Source: Candidatus Polarisedimenticola svalbardensis
GTDB lineage: Bacteria > Acidobacteriota > Polarisedimenticolia > Polarisedimenticolales > Polarisedimenticolaceae
NCBI GenBank assembly: GCA_014764515.1
Contig: JACXWD010000031.1
Coordinates: 1-35,990 of the forward strand
Length of the DNA: 35,990 bases
Reading direction: 5' to 3'
Shown: positions 7,878-17,186 of the stretch, piece after piece
Position numbering within the stretch: position 1 is the stretch's first letter
Layout of the letters: every line of letters begins with the position of its first letter
Program-made: the position numbers and the translations under genes
Notes under the pieces: generated by a model
The model's database searches: none
Seen by the model: only the letters and a program-made list of their open reading frames with translations
What the model was told of the DNA's origin: nothing

Positions 7878-8594
7878 ATGGCAGGATTGGAATCCAGAGA
7901 ATCGGGCCAGGTCCAGTCGATGTTCGGCGGGATAGCCCGCCGCTACGACCTTTTGAACCATCTGCTCAGCGGAAATATGGACCGGCGCTGGCGCAGAAAG
8001 GCCGCCGCCGCCCTTCCCGCCGACGATCGGGCCGTGATCCTGGATCTGTGCGGCGGAACCGGCGATTTCGGACTGGAAGTCCTGCGGCAGGATCGGGCAG
8101 GCATGGTCCTGTGTGCCGACTTCACCATCCCGATGCTGGAGGTGGGGCGGGACAAGTTCCAGAGGCAGGGTGTGGCGGACCGCTGCCACCCGGTAGGGGC
8201 CGACGGCCTCCGCCTCCCCCTGCGGACCGGCTCGGTGGATGGAGTGACGGTCGGGTTCGGCGTCCGGAACTTCTCCAATCTGTCCGCCGGCCTCCGGGAG
8301 ATCCACCGGGTGCTGCGCCCTCGCGGCACCTTGTCGATCCTGGAATTCAGCCGGCCGACGGCGCCGGTGCTGGCCGGGCTGTACCGCTTCTACCTGAAAC
8401 AGGTACTCCCCAGGATCGGCGACTCCATCTCCCGGAAGGACGGGCCGTACGGCTACCTGGCAGCCACCATCGGCCGGTTCCCCGACGCACCGACCCTGGC
8501 CGGGATCGTCCGGGAGGCCGGGTTCGAGATGTGCGACTGGACCCTGCTCACCGGTGGCATCGTGGCGATCCACCGGGCGCAGAAGGCCGGCTGA
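7878..8594 (+). CDS. menG: Demethylmenaquinone methyltransferase (MenG/UbiE family)
   Basis: SAM-dependent class I methyltransferase that methylates the quinone ring in the last step of menaquinone synthesis (UbiE homologues also act on ubiquinone precursors). Family signatures are VQSMFGGIARRYDLLNHLLS, the SAM loop ILDLCGGTGDFG, and VGFGVRNFSNLSAGLREIHRVL in UbiE motif 2, then LEFSRP. ATG at 7878 has GGAG 5 nt upstream; a GTG at 7839 is in frame but less likely. The protein is 238 aa. It is the only plus-strand gene in the window and ends 6 bp from the argF stop. That no ubiquinone-specific gene is present makes menaquinone the simpler reading. Confidence 0.9.
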   Translation: MAGLESRESGQVQSMFGGIARRYDLLNHLLSGNMDRRWRRKAAAALPADDRAVILDLCGGTGDFGLEVLRQDRAGMVLCADFTIPMLEVGRDKFQRQGVADRCHPVGADGLRLPLRTGSVDGVTVGFGVRNFSNLSAGLREIHRVLRPRGTLSILEFSRPTAPVLAGLYRFYLKQVLPRIGDSISRKDGPYGYLAATIGRFPDAPTLAGIVREAGFEMCDWTLLTGGIVAIHRAQKAG

Positions 8595-8600
8595 GCCGGG

Positions 8601-9536
8601 TCAGACCCCGCCCATGACCTGCAGCATCACCGCTTTCTGGGCATGGAGACGGTTCTCGGCTTCCTGGAAGATCACCGATCGGGGCATGTCGGCCACGTCG
8701 GATGTGACCTCCTCCCCGCGGTGGGCAGGCAGGCAGTGCATGAAGATCGCATCTTCCCCAGCCATATCCATGACCTTGCGGTTGATCTGGTAGGCCCGGA
8801 ACTCGGCGTTCCGTTTGTCCTGCTCCGCTTCCTGGCCCATGGACGCCCAGACATCGGTGTAAACCGCATCCGCTCCCTCAACCAGGGCAAGATCGTTCCC
8901 GATGGTGATGGTCCCGCCGGCGGTGTCGGCCGCAGCCCTGCAGGCGGCGACCATCTCTCCCTCAGGCTCATACCCCTTAGGGGTGATAACCGTCACGTGG
9001 ACGCCCAGGCGGGCTCCGGCGGTCATCAGGGAGTTGGCTACGTTGTTGCCGTCTCCCACAAAAGCCAGCTTCTTCCCGGCCAGGTCGCCCTTGACCTCCA
9101 TCAGCGTCTGGTAATCGGCCAGGGCCTGGCACGGGTGCAGCAGGTCGGTCAGGCCGTTTATGATCGGAATTTCCGAGTTGCGGGCCAGGTTCTGAATCAT
9201 CTCGTGGCTGAACGTGCGGCACATGGCGCCATCCACCCAGCGCTCAAGGTTGCGCGCCACATCTTCAACCGACTCCCGCACCCCGATTTTGCCGTCGGCG
9301 GCGGTGTAGTAAATCGCGTGGCCACCCAGCTGGGTCATGCCGGCTTCGAAGGTGACCCGGGTCCTCAGGGACGGCTTCTCGAAGTACATGAACAGCGTCT
9401 TACCTTCGAGAGCCCGGTCGTAATGGTCCGGGTTGGCCTTGACCTCGCAGGCCAGGTCCAGGATCTCCTGGATCTCCTCCGTGGTGTAGTCGAGAAGGGA
9501 AATCAGGTCACGTCCAGCAAGACTTTCCGGGCTCAC
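8601..9536 (-). CDS. argF: Ornithine carbamoyltransferase
   Basis: Makes citrulline from ornithine and carbamoyl phosphate in arginine synthesis. Carbamoyl-phosphate loop KPSLRTR (residues about 54-60), HPCQALAD (about 134-141), ornithine loop DVWASMGQE and the catalytic FMHCLPAHRGEE are all present. The start chosen is GTG at 9536, with AAAGGAGT immediately upstream at ideal spacing (311 aa, normal). An upstream in-frame GTG at 9575 would add 13 non-conserved residues. A short TTAG-CGCT...AGCG-G-CTAA hairpin lies in the 62-bp upstream gap; no ARG box was recognised. Confidence 0.93.
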   Translation of the reverse strand: MSPESLAGRDLISLLDYTTEEIQEILDLACEVKANPDHYDRALEGKTLFMYFEKPSLRTRVTFEAGMTQLGGHAIYYTAADGKIGVRESVEDVARNLERWVDGAMCRTFSHEMIQNLARNSEIPIINGLTDLLHPCQALADYQTLMEVKGDLAGKKLAFVGDGNNVANSLMTAGARLGVHVTVITPKGYEPEGEMVAACRAAADTAGGTITIGNDLALVEGADAVYTDVWASMGQEAEQDKRNAEFRAYQINRKVMDMAGEDAIFMHCLPAHRGEEVTSDVADMPRSVIFQEAENRLHAQKAVMLQVMGGV

Positions 9537-9598
9537 AACGACTCCTTTGGCGCCGGTAATGGCCGACGCAGGCACACAGATTATTAGCCGCTTGAGCG

Positions 9599-10996
9599 CT
9601 AATCTTCCAGTCCCAGTTCCTTGATTCTGGAAAGAAAACGCTTGTAGTTCACATCCAGACGGGCGGCCGCCCGCGTCTTGTTCCCGTTTTCCTCTTCCAG
9701 GCTGCGACGAATCAGGGCTTTTTCCACCATGGCACGGGCCCTCTGCCCTACTTCGTCCAGGGAACCGGAAAGGTCCAGTAGGCGGCCCAGCCCGCCCAGT
9801 GCGTCCTCCTGCGAGGCGGAGCCGCCGGGAAGGGCAAAATGGGACCGCTCTATGAGATCGCCGTCCGCCAGGATCGCTGCCCGCTCGATGGCGTTCTGCA
9901 ATTCTCTGATATTTCCGGGCCAGGGATACGCCTGTAAAGCCTCCATGGCGTCTTTTCCGAATTCCAGCGAGTCCCGCCCCAGCTCCCGACCGAACCGGGC
10001 CAGAAAAGCTTCCGCCAGGGCCGGGATGTCTGCGGTCCGATCCCGCAGCGGCGGTACATCCACCGTCACCACCGCCAGGCGAAAATACAGATCCTCACGG
10101 AACGCCTTGCGGGAAACTGCCGCTCTCAGATCCAGGTTGGTGGCCGCCACCACCCGGATATCGACATGGATGGTGCGGTTGCCGCCGACCCGCTCGAAGC
10201 TGTGCTCCTGCAGGACCCGCAAGAGCTTGGACTGCACCGTCGGCCCCAGTTCCCCGATTTCATCCAGGAACAGGGTTCCGCCGTCCGCCAGTTCAACCCG
10301 CCCGGCGTGGGTGGCGTCGGCGCCTGTGTACGCCCCCTTTTCGTGGCCGAACAGCTCGTTTTCGAGGAGGGTCTCGGGGATGGCGGCGCAGTTGATGGCG
10401 ACGAAAGGAGCATCTTTCCTGTGGCTGAGGTGATGGACCGCCCGGGCAAACAACTCCTTGCCGGTGCCGGACTCACCCTGGAGCAGGACCGTGGCGTCGG
10501 TGGGCGCAACCTTTTCGATCTGCCGCGAGGCATCCTTGAGGGCCCTGGAATCGCCGATGATCCGTGGGAAGCCGAGGCGTTCGGCGAACGCCTCCCGCAG
10601 GATCAGGTTCTCCTTGAGCAGCCCGCGGCGTTCTTCCGCCCGGCGCAACAGGAGCAGAAGGTGGTCCGGGTCTACAGGTTTGGCCAGGAAGTCGAAGGCG
10701 CCGGCCTTCATCGCCTGCACCGCGTCTTCCACCGTGCCGTAAGCGGTCATCAGCAGCACCGGCAGGTCCGGGTCGGCGTCCCGGGCGGCTGCCAGCACCT
10801 GATGGCCGTCGGCTCCCGGCAGCTTGAGATCGGTGACCACCGCCAGAAAACGTCCCTCTTTGAGTGCCTTGAGGGCGGCCTTGCCGTCGGCTGCCTCGGT
10901 GACCTGGTAATCGTTGTGCTCCAGGGTCTCCTTGAGAACCGCCCGGAGACTGTCCCGGTCTTCCACCAGCAGGATAGGAGGCGCCTTTCCCGGCAT
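9599..10996 (-). CDS. NtrC-family sigma-54-dependent response regulator
   Basis: This 465-aa regulator has an N-terminal receiver domain with phospho-acceptor Asp56 (VVTDLKLPG) and acidic residues near 12-13. A central AAA+ domain follows, with Walker A GESGTGKE (174-181) and Walker [10 protein letters not shown]. The sigma-54 contact loop reads GAYTGA (221-226), a variant of GAFTGA. A Fis-type C-terminal helix-turn-helix ([20 protein letters not shown]) ends the protein. It is the last gene of the minor-pilin operon, 4 bp after the small exported protein. The likely partner kinase is encoded at 17325-19163, upstream of the operon. By context its target may be the operon's own sigma-54 promoter; this is inference. 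Confidence 0.9.
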   Translation of the reverse strand: MPGKAPPILLVEDRDSLRAVLKETLEHNDYQVTEAADGKAALKALKEGRFLAVVTDLKLPGADGHQVLAAARDADPDLPVLLMTAYGTVEDAVQAMKAGAFDFLAKPVDPDHLLLLLRRAEERRGLLKENLILREAFAERLGFPRIIGDSRALKDASRQIEKVAPTDATVLLQGESGTGKELFARAVHHLSHRKDAPFVAINCAAIPETLLENELFGHEKGAYTGADATHAGRVELADGGTLFLDEIGELGPTVQSKLLRVLQEHSFERVGGNRTIHVDIRVVAATNLDLRAAVSRKAFREDLYFRLAVVTVDVPPLRDRTADIPALAEAFLARFGRELGRDSLEFGKDAMEALQAYPWPGNIRELQNAIERAAILADGDLIERSHFALPGGSASQEDALGGLGRLLDLSGSLDEVGQRARAMVEKALIRRSLEEENGNKTRAAARLDVNYKRFLSRIKELGLED

Positions 10997-11000
10997 CGTG

Positions 11001-11525
11001 TCAGCCGCCCCGCAGGTCGCGGGAAAGGGCAGCGCGTGCCGTCTGCAGCTCTTCCCGGATCTGACCGATAGCCTCCTCCGTGAGCAGAAGCCGTTCCCTG
11101 TTGTCCAGGCCTTCCCACCGCGCCGCTTCCTCGGCGGTCAGGACCGGTCTGGCCAGGTACGGGTTGGCCACTGCCAGCTTGCGGGTTTCCAGCTCCTGGA
11201 GTCTCTGCTCCAGAGCGGTGATACGTTTCCGCGTGAGAACGGCCCGATCCCTGCGGTTGTGGCGGACGCCGGCCTCTATATCCATCGCTTCCATCGGATC
11301 CGGCAGCGGGATCAGTGCGTCAACTTCCGGCAGGACAGGCTCGGCCGGCCGCTCCGGCGCCGGGCCGTACAACTGCTGGAGAACCTCGTTGGTGATAACC
11401 ACCGTACCGGCAAGTTCCTTTGCCTTCTCCTTGTCCGTCGGCGCAGGTTTTTCCGGGTCTCCTGCAGACGCGCCTGCCCATGCCAGGGTGGACACGAGCC
11501 CCAGCACGATGATCGTTCGGTTCAT
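11001..11525 (-). CDS. Exported coiled-coil protein of unknown function
   Basis: I do not recognise the family. The 174-aa product begins with a signal peptide: [22 protein letters not shown], probably cleaved after ASA. A charged Lys/Glu segment, a Pro-rich segment (about 55-80) and a helical, charged, coiled-coil-prone region ([20 protein letters not shown]) follow. ATG at 11525 has GGGGGAGG 5 nt upstream, so the longer frame to 11570 is rejected. It lies between the PilX-like gene and the NtrC-type regulator, all co-directional. A periplasmic accessory to the minor pilins or a signal input to the kinase is possible, but nothing in its sequence proves either. Confidence 0.75.
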   Translation of the reverse strand: MNRTIIVLGLVSTLAWAGASAGDPEKPAPTDKEKAKELAGTVVITNEVLQQLYGPAPERPAEPVLPEVDALIPLPDPMEAMDIEAGVRHNRRDRAVLTRKRITALEQRLQELETRKLAVANPYLARPVLTAEEAARWEGLDNRERLLLTEEAIGQIREELQTARAALSRDLRGG

Positions 11526-11585
11526 CGAAGCCTCCCCCGAAACTGTAACGCCTCCGGCCTGCCGTGTCACCCGGATTCCACCGCT

Positions 11586-13478
11586 CTACAGGTCGGTCTC
11601 CCAACGGGTGATCATCACCCGGGGCAGTTCCCATGTGGACGGAGGCCAGTCCTTGATGATGCTTTCGTCCCAGTACATCTGGGGTGTACCGGCTGCCGGG
11701 GCGGTGTCGCCGACGCCGCTCTTGGCGACGACACTGCCGTAGTAAGTGGCGTTGCCGGTTGGCGAGAAACGTCCGTTATTGAACAGGATGCCCCACAGGG
11801 CGGCGGTGCCGGCGACGTCCGGGCCCTTGTCGTTCCGCATCACCCCGCCGCCGTAAGCGTCGGTGGTATCGATGATGAAGTCATCGGACAGGGCGGCCAG
11901 GGTGGAGTAGTTCAGGTTGATGTACGGCTCGCCCACGTCGTAAACGCCATCGGTGTCGGTATCGCTCCAGGGTTCACCCGGGGCATTGAACGTAGCCGCC
12001 CGGCCGGTAACACCTTTCGTCTGGAAGTCCGTCGAATTGAGGTACAGGAACCCCCGGGATCCCCAAGTGCCGCCTGTAATCGTGATTTTCGGCGTCAGGT
12101 TGTCGAAATCGCCGTCACCGTCGGTGTCGTTCGGAGCCACACCGTCCACCGTATCGAAGAAGAACAGACCTTCCTCGTTGTCGGTAATCGCCCGGAACGT
12201 CTGGGCGGCTCCGATGCCGTCCTCCTTGAATGAGGTGCCGTTGTCCCAGACGTAGTAATGCACGTCGCTGTCGCCGGAGGTGGCAATGGTTTTCCACAGG
12301 TCGTATTCAAACGACGGGCAGGTCACTACCGGCATATTCTGGAAGACGTTGGAGTGGGAGCCGTCGTCCGGGTTGTTGTCGTGGCTCGGCCACTCGCCGT
12401 CTCCCACAGGGTTCGGATTGGTCCAGGTGAACGGGAACGGCTGTTGGGCCAGGACATCGACAGCACCGGCCAGATCGGCCGGGTCGATGAAGTCCTTGGA
12501 AAGAAAACGGAACCAGGGGTCCTCGATGACCTCCCCATCCACTGCGGCCATGTAGTTGGCCCAGTCCGCCGTCCAGAGGGCGTCCACCCGCTCACCCGGA
12601 GGTGGCACCCGGGGCCAGGATGCCCTGATCTTGTCGTGGTTGTTGGTCAGATCCGATGTGCCAACAGAGGAAGCTGCGCCCCAGTTGACTGTGAAGTCAC
12701 CGGTAAACGAAAGGTTGGCGCAGGAGTGCAGCGGGCCGAACGGCCCGGGGTACGGCATCTCGTTGAGCACCGCCTTGATCATCCGCTCCGACAGTACCTG
12801 CTCGGTGCCGCCGATGGTCTGCACCACCCGGGCGATCACCTTCACCGTGGCCATGCCGTAGCGGGTCCAGGTCCCGGCCACGTTGACGTACGGCGGACTG
12901 TAGATATCGATCCGGGTGACCCGGGCCTGCACGCCGCCGGGCCCGCCGGGGAAGGCGCCGAACAGGTCATTGGAGACCGCCGCCAGGTAATTCGCCCCTG
13001 CCGTCGTGCCTTCGTCGATCCGCATATCCGGCCCGTCCTCTGTGCCGAGGAGGGCGTGAGCCAGGGAACCGCGGTACGGCTTTCCGAAGATGTCGTCCGT
13101 ACCGTTGGCGTCCAGATCGACGCCCTGCTTGTACATCGGACGGGAGCCGCCGTTCTGCAGCAGAGCCGCCGTGGCCGGATCGCCGTCTTCGTCCAGCAGC
13201 CGCAACGTTCGGTCTATGGCCGCCAGCGGTGGATTGCGAACGTTGGTATTGGAGAACGGCCGGTCGAAAAACCGTTTGACCATGCGGGCTCCGGTCTCCC
13301 CGGCATATAGTGCCTGGGCCGACCGGATCTCGTTCTGCGCGATCTGGTTCTCGGTCTCCCCCAGCATGAGGAACGAAATCCCCAGAAGGGTCAGAATGAC
13401 CATCACCAGGATGGTGACGATGAGGGCTGCCCCCCTCTCGCCTTCGCGGTGCTTAGAGTTTGCTCCATTCATCATCAT
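11586..13478 (-). CDS. PilX-like type IV pilus assembly protein with Asp-rich calcium-type loops
   Basis: The N-terminus (about 15-60) matches PilX: ERGAALIVTILVMVILTLLG, a hydrophobic helix, then QNEIRSAQALYAGETGARM. The protein is 630 aa, longer than the usual 150-200 aa PilX of Pseudomonas. The remaining globular part carries Asp-rich loops of DxDxDG type at about 121-129 (DLDANGTDD), 451-460 (DTDGDGDFDN) and 506-514 (DTDTDGVYD). These resemble EF-hand/thrombospondin-3 calcium loops. It should be a minor-pilin complex component in the inner membrane or pilus tip. Three consecutive ATGs open the frame; the third (13472) has the best spacing from AGGGGA. It starts 4 bp after the pilW-like gene. 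Confidence 0.8.
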   Translation of the reverse strand: MMMNGANSKHREGERGAALIVTILVMVILTLLGISFLMLGETENQIAQNEIRSAQALYAGETGARMVKRFFDRPFSNTNVRNPPLAAIDRTLRLLDEDGDPATAALLQNGGSRPMYKQGVDLDANGTDDIFGKPYRGSLAHALLGTEDGPDMRIDEGTTAGANYLAAVSNDLFGAFPGGPGGVQARVTRIDIYSPPYVNVAGTWTRYGMATVKVIARVVQTIGGTEQVLSERMIKAVLNEMPYPGPFGPLHSCANLSFTGDFTVNWGAASSVGTSDLTNNHDKIRASWPRVPPPGERVDALWTADWANYMAAVDGEVIEDPWFRFLSKDFIDPADLAGAVDVLAQQPFPFTWTNPNPVGDGEWPSHDNNPDDGSHSNVFQNMPVVTCPSFEYDLWKTIATSGDSDVHYYVWDNGTSFKEDGIGAAQTFRAITDNEEGLFFFDTVDGVAPNDTDGDGDFDNLTPKITITGGTWGSRGFLYLNSTDFQTKGVTGRAATFNAPGEPWSDTDTDGVYDVGEPYINLNYSTLAALSDDFIIDTTDAYGGGVMRNDKGPDVAGTAALWGILFNNGRFSPTGNATYYGSVVAKSGVGDTAPAAGTPQMYWDESIIKDWPPSTWELPRVMITRWETDL

Positions 13479-13482
13479 TCCC

Positions 13483-16173
13483 CTATTTCGGCCGGTCGAC
13501 GATCATGTTGTGGAACATGCCGGTGGAAGGACCGCAGGTTCCGGTAATCGCCGTCTCGGCGCCGGTTGCATCCAGCAGACGGTAGTCGAAGCTGGTTGTC
13601 AGGGTGTTCTGGTACCAGGTGCCCGTGATCTTCGCCGACATGTTGGCGTCGAAGGTGTAGGTCACCGTAACCGGGTTGGTAGTATTGCGACTGACGTCGA
13701 TGGACGGCTTCGGGTCGCTGAAGAGCTGCACCGCAGGGGTCCACGAAGGCGGCGTCACGTTCCAGATCGGGCTGCTATCGAAGAACACGCCGGTCAGGTG
13801 AGGCGACTGGGTCGCCACATCCTGCCAGTCCACCGTCAGTCCTTCGATGGCCACGGCGGTCAGGCAGTTGTTGTTGATGACCTCGTACTCCACCGTGGCG
13901 CATTCGACCTTGTTGCCGCCGGTGCACGCCAGTGTGATCGGATTCATGTCCGGCATCGGAGGTGACAGGCAGCAGCCGACATCGGTGCCGGCGGCCACGT
14001 GGATGGACGCCGTCTTGGCGCAGCCTTCCGTGTTCTCGACGGTGGCGGTGATAGTGTATGGACCTGGCGGGTTGGCCAGCCATTCGTAGCTCCAGACCGG
14101 ACCGGGACCGGGCTGTTTCACCGCGGTAGTGGCCCCGGAGGTCTCGTGGGTGAATTCCAGCGTCATGCTGTCGTATACGAACGCCGCAGCAGTCGCGGCA
14201 ACGGTGATCCGGACCACACCGGCCACCGGCGTGTTGTCCGCCGGGGTCAGGAAAAGGACATCGCCCACAAAAGCGCACCGCGGGTTCACCATCTCGGACG
14301 GAGCGGACATGTTGCCGCAGTCGTCCAATGCAGTGACGTAGTAGTACACCGTGTAGCCGTCGGGAACGGTGATTGTGTCCCGGTAGTTGAGCGCTGTCGT
14401 CGAAGAACCGATGTAGGAGAAAGTGCCGAGGGCCGGCTTGGTGGCGGGGTCGCCCGGCCCCGTACCGATCGGGACCAACGCGCTGCGATAGATGTTGTAG
14501 GTATCGATGAAAATCGGATGGTCGTAAACGTCTTTATCCACCTTGTCCCAGGTGACCCTGATGGCGTTAAGAGCGAAGAACACCTGGGGGTTGGCCGGCG
14601 CCATAGGAGCGTCCAGGGTGGTGCTGCTGCCGGAGGCCATGGCGGAAGCGCTGCTCTCGACCCCACAGGCGTCCACTGCGCTCACCCAGTAATTGAACGC
14701 GCGACAGTTGACGACATTGACATCGGTGAAGTCCGGCGTGGAGCTGTTATGCACCAGGCTCTCGTCGGCGATCCGCGTGGAGGCGCCGAGCCCACTGGGG
14801 AGGCCGCGGTAAACACGGTACCCGGTCATGTCGCGGACCCGGGGACTGTAAGGATCACCGGCCGGGGAGGAAGCGGTATTATCCGTGACCTGGTCCCAGT
14901 TCAGCCGTACGGCGGCGTTGAGATCGGTAGAGGCGGTCAGGTTCAACGGCATTTCCGGTGTATTCACATTGGTCGTGCCGGCGGAAGCCTCAGTGGACCG
15001 GATGCTCTGGTTGCCGGTGGCGTCAACCGCCTGCAGGGTCAGGTAATAGGTCGTAGCGTCGCTCAGTCCCCCGATGTACAGCGAGGTCGACGGTGTGGTT
15101 CGTGACTCGGTGTAGCTGCCGGACGCAGTGCCGACGCTCACACGGTAGTACGCCACCTGGTCAGCGACCGGGTTGGCCGTCCAGCTGACATACAACCCGC
15201 CACAGTGGCCCGGCACCGGCTGGGGGGCGCCCGGCTGTCCCGGTGGCGTCACGTCGGAGTTGATGTCCTGCACACCGACCATACCGATGTTCCGGGGAGT
15301 GATATCCCCTGACAGGCCGAACTTGCGATGTTTTTCGGTGGCGGCGTAGGGATCGTTCTCATCCTCCCAGCTCAGGTCGGGATCGGGCGTGATACCAACC
15401 AGTTCCAGGCCGACCCGCCGGATCCCCTTGCGGGTGATCTCGGCTGCTCCGCCGTCGGCGCCCCCGATATCCTCGGCGATGGACGTCAGGTCAAAGGCGG
15501 TGTTGGACTGCAGGCCGTTCTGATCGTAGTACCGGAAGGACATGGAGTAGACGTTGTCGATCAGCGGAGTGCGGGTAAAGAACGCCGACCCTCCCCAGGT
15601 TCCGACGTTGTTGTTCAGGCTTATGCGATACAGGGTGTAGGGCGGGTCGTTGTGGACCATGGCAACATTGGGGATGGTCACGGTTTCCACGACGCCGTCC
15701 CTGGGAGCGTTCTGCACATCGGCCTGGAAGGTCAGCGTGTCGGTGCTGCTGCCGTCCGGCTTGGCCAGTACGTACGAGTAGACCTCGTCGTTACCCGTGG
15801 AAACCGCCAGGAAGGTGGTGCCGCCCAGAGTCGCTTCCGGCGTCAGGGACGCCACCGGGTCCTCGTTGTCGAAGTCGGCGCGGATAACCACCGCGGTATC
15901 ATAAGTGGCCTCGAACTGTTCGTCCGGCCGTGCCGAGTTGCCGTCCGGATTGTAGTTGAAGCCGGTCATACGCAGGTCGGCAACCAACTGGTCGAAAGCG
16001 ATGCGAACCGACTGTTGCTGTTCGCTGACGTTCTCGCCCTTCTTGTAGCTCTTGCGGGAGAGATCGTAGATCGTCAGGATCACGATCATGGCGATGGCCA
16101 GGATCGCTACGGCGACCAGGATTTCCACCAGGGTCATGCCGCGCTCACGAATTCTGTTCTGATTCTTGTTCAT
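13483..16173 (-). CDS. PilW-like minor pilin with fibronectin type III and Ig-like modules
   Basis: A type IV prepilin leader is clear: RERG cleaved before MTLVEILVAVAILAIAMIVI, with Glu at mature position 5. A PilW/PulJ-like segment runs to about residue 300. Three fibronectin type III-like repeats follow at about 308-402, 404-518 and 520-633. These show the Y-x-V-x-V, TTYYLTLQAVDATGNQS and YYYVTALDDCGN strand patterns. An Ig-like module covers about 634-730 and a Cys-containing C-terminal domain about 736-896. At 896 aa it is two to three times the usual PilW length. Twelve cysteines, several in the loops of the modules, suggest disulfides outside the cytoplasm. It is coupled to pilX-like and pilV-like genes and probably sits at the pilus tip. 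Confidence 0.85.
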   Translation of the reverse strand: MNKNQNRIRERGMTLVEILVAVAILAIAMIVILTIYDLSRKSYKKGENVSEQQQSVRIAFDQLVADLRMTGFNYNPDGNSARPDEQFEATYDTAVVIRADFDNEDPVASLTPEATLGGTTFLAVSTGNDEVYSYVLAKPDGSSTDTLTFQADVQNAPRDGVVETVTIPNVAMVHNDPPYTLYRISLNNNVGTWGGSAFFTRTPLIDNVYSMSFRYYDQNGLQSNTAFDLTSIAEDIGGADGGAAEITRKGIRRVGLELVGITPDPDLSWEDENDPYAATEKHRKFGLSGDITPRNIGMVGVQDINSDVTPPGQPGAPQPVPGHCGGLYVSWTANPVADQVAYYRVSVGTASGSYTESRTTPSTSLYIGGLSDATTYYLTLQAVDATGNQSIRSTEASAGTTNVNTPEMPLNLTASTDLNAAVRLNWDQVTDNTASSPAGDPYSPRVRDMTGYRVYRGLPSGLGASTRIADESLVHNSSTPDFTDVNVVNCRAFNYWVSAVDACGVESSASAMASGSSTTLDAPMAPANPQVFFALNAIRVTWDKVDKDVYDHPIFIDTYNIYRSALVPIGTGPGDPATKPALGTFSYIGSSTTALNYRDTITVPDGYTVYYYVTALDDCGNMSAPSEMVNPRCAFVGDVLFLTPADNTPVAGVVRITVAATAAAFVYDSMTLEFTHETSGATTAVKQPGPGPVWSYEWLANPPGPYTITATVENTEGCAKTASIHVAAGTDVGCCLSPPMPDMNPITLACTGGNKVECATVEYEVINNNCLTAVAIEGLTVDWQDVATQSPHLTGVFFDSSPIWNVTPPSWTPAVQLFSDPKPSIDVSRNTTNPVTVTYTFDANMSAKITGTWYQNTLTTSFDYRLLDATGAETAITGTCGPSTGMFHNMIVDRPK

Positions 16174-16201
16174 CTTCGTTCCCTCCGTAACCGTGATTCG
16201 G

Positions 16202-16666
16202 TCAGATCCTGACGGTCATGACGCGGACCGAGCGGTTTCTGTCGCCCTCGGCCCAGAATACGGTGACCGTCACCCGGATGGCGCGGCATGCGTTCAGATT
16301 CGGTGAACCCCCACTTTCAGGCGGTACGGCGGCCACCAGGATGGTGGCGTAGGAGCCGTACTGCAGGGAGTCGTCCAGCATTGTTTGCCATTTGGCGGCG
16401 AAGGCTTCGGTGCGGGTATCGTAGGTGTAACTGGCTGCTGTGCCGTCGTCACCGAAAACCCTGTAGGTCTGTTTGAACCCCCAGCCGGTCATCTCTTCCG
16501 AGATGGCCCGCCCCACAGCCAGGGCCTGGGTCGCGGTCTTTCCGCTTTTGACCTGGCGCTCGCTGAGGATGAACAGGCCGGCCACCGAAATCAGCACGCC
16601 GGCCATCAGGCCCAGCGCAAGGATCACTTCGATCAGACTCAAGCCTCGTTCGTTCGTGTTTCCCAT
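16202..16666 (-). CDS. PilV-like minor pilin (type IV prepilin)
   Basis: The 154-aa product has the prepilin signal NERG before LSLIEVILALGLMAGVLISV, with Glu5 and a transmembrane/polymerisation helix. A small globular domain ends in strands (RVTVTVFWAEGDRNRSVRV) typical of PilV. The ATG at 16666 has GGAGGAG at ideal distance. An earlier ATG at 16687 overlaps the fimT stop (ATGA) and would lengthen the leader by 7 residues. Prepilin peptidase encoded at 19165-19974 would process it. Confidence 0.85.
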   Translation of the reverse strand: MGNTNERGLSLIEVILALGLMAGVLISVAGLFILSERQVKSGKTATQALAVGRAISEEMTGWGFKQTYRVFGDDGTAASYTYDTRTEAFAAKWQTMLDDSLQYGSYATILVAAVPPESGGSPNLNACRAIRVTVTVFWAEGDRNRSVRVMTVRI

Positions 16667-16683
16667 GGCCGCTCCTCCCCGGT

Positions 16684-17154
16684 TCATGGCGTGTACCTGT
16701 CGTGAGTGACGCTGGCCACTCCCAGGATGCTGGTGCTTATGGTCCAGCGGTCCAGGTCGCCCCCGGTCATGTTCGCTTCCAGAACAACATCCATCGCCGT
16801 AACCGAGTCGATGGATCCGTTCTGGGTGAATGTGATATCGCCGTCGCTGGATGTGATCGTGACGCTTTCCGGCACCTCGATCTCTCGCGGCCGGCCCTTG
16901 TTGTCGGTATAGCTGTACTTGTTGTCCGGATCGACATCGATGGTGAACACCACGTCTGCGTGGGTTGTCACCGCCACCATCCGGGCCGCCTTGAGGGACA
17001 TGGCCAGCTGGTCGCCGGCGGCGCGAACCTCCGCAGCACGGACCTGCTCGGCGATCAGAGGCACCGCCACCATGACCACAAGGCCGATAATCGCCACGAC
17101 CACCAGGAGTTCGCCCAGGGAGAACCCTCGCTGATCTGTTCGCAGTTTGGACAT
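16684..17154 (-). CDS. fimT: FimT/GspH-like minor pilin
   Basis: First gene of the minor-pilin operon, 156 aa. The prepilin leader MSKLRTDQRG precedes FSLGELLVVVAIIGLVVMVA; mature position 4 is Gly instead of the usual Ile, while Glu5 is kept. The rest matches the GspH/FimT pattern: AGDQLAMSLKAARMVAVTTHADVVFTID and a C-terminal beta-rich part. The ATG at 17154 has GGAGG 5 nt upstream and lies about 22 nt after the predicted sigma-54 start site. The earlier ATG at 17175 would fall at the transcription start and is rejected. Confidence 0.85.
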   Translation of the reverse strand: MSKLRTDQRGFSLGELLVVVAIIGLVVMVAVPLIAEQVRAAEVRAAGDQLAMSLKAARMVAVTTHADVVFTIDVDPDNKYSYTDNKGRPREIEVPESVTITSSDGDITFTQNGSIDSVTAMDVVLEANMTGGDLDRWTISTSILGVASVTHDRYTP

Positions 17155-17186
17155 GTTTGCCTCCTGGTATGCCATGCCCTCTCTAG

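Noticed and set aside
9537-9598. ARG box or terminator in front of argF
   Set aside because: The short hairpin here lacks a T-run, and no palindromic TGAAT-type ArgR site is present.
10914-12233. Long plus-strand frame spanning the regulator, exported protein and PilX-like genes
   Set aside because: Crosses three real minus-strand genes and has no recognisable domain or start signal.
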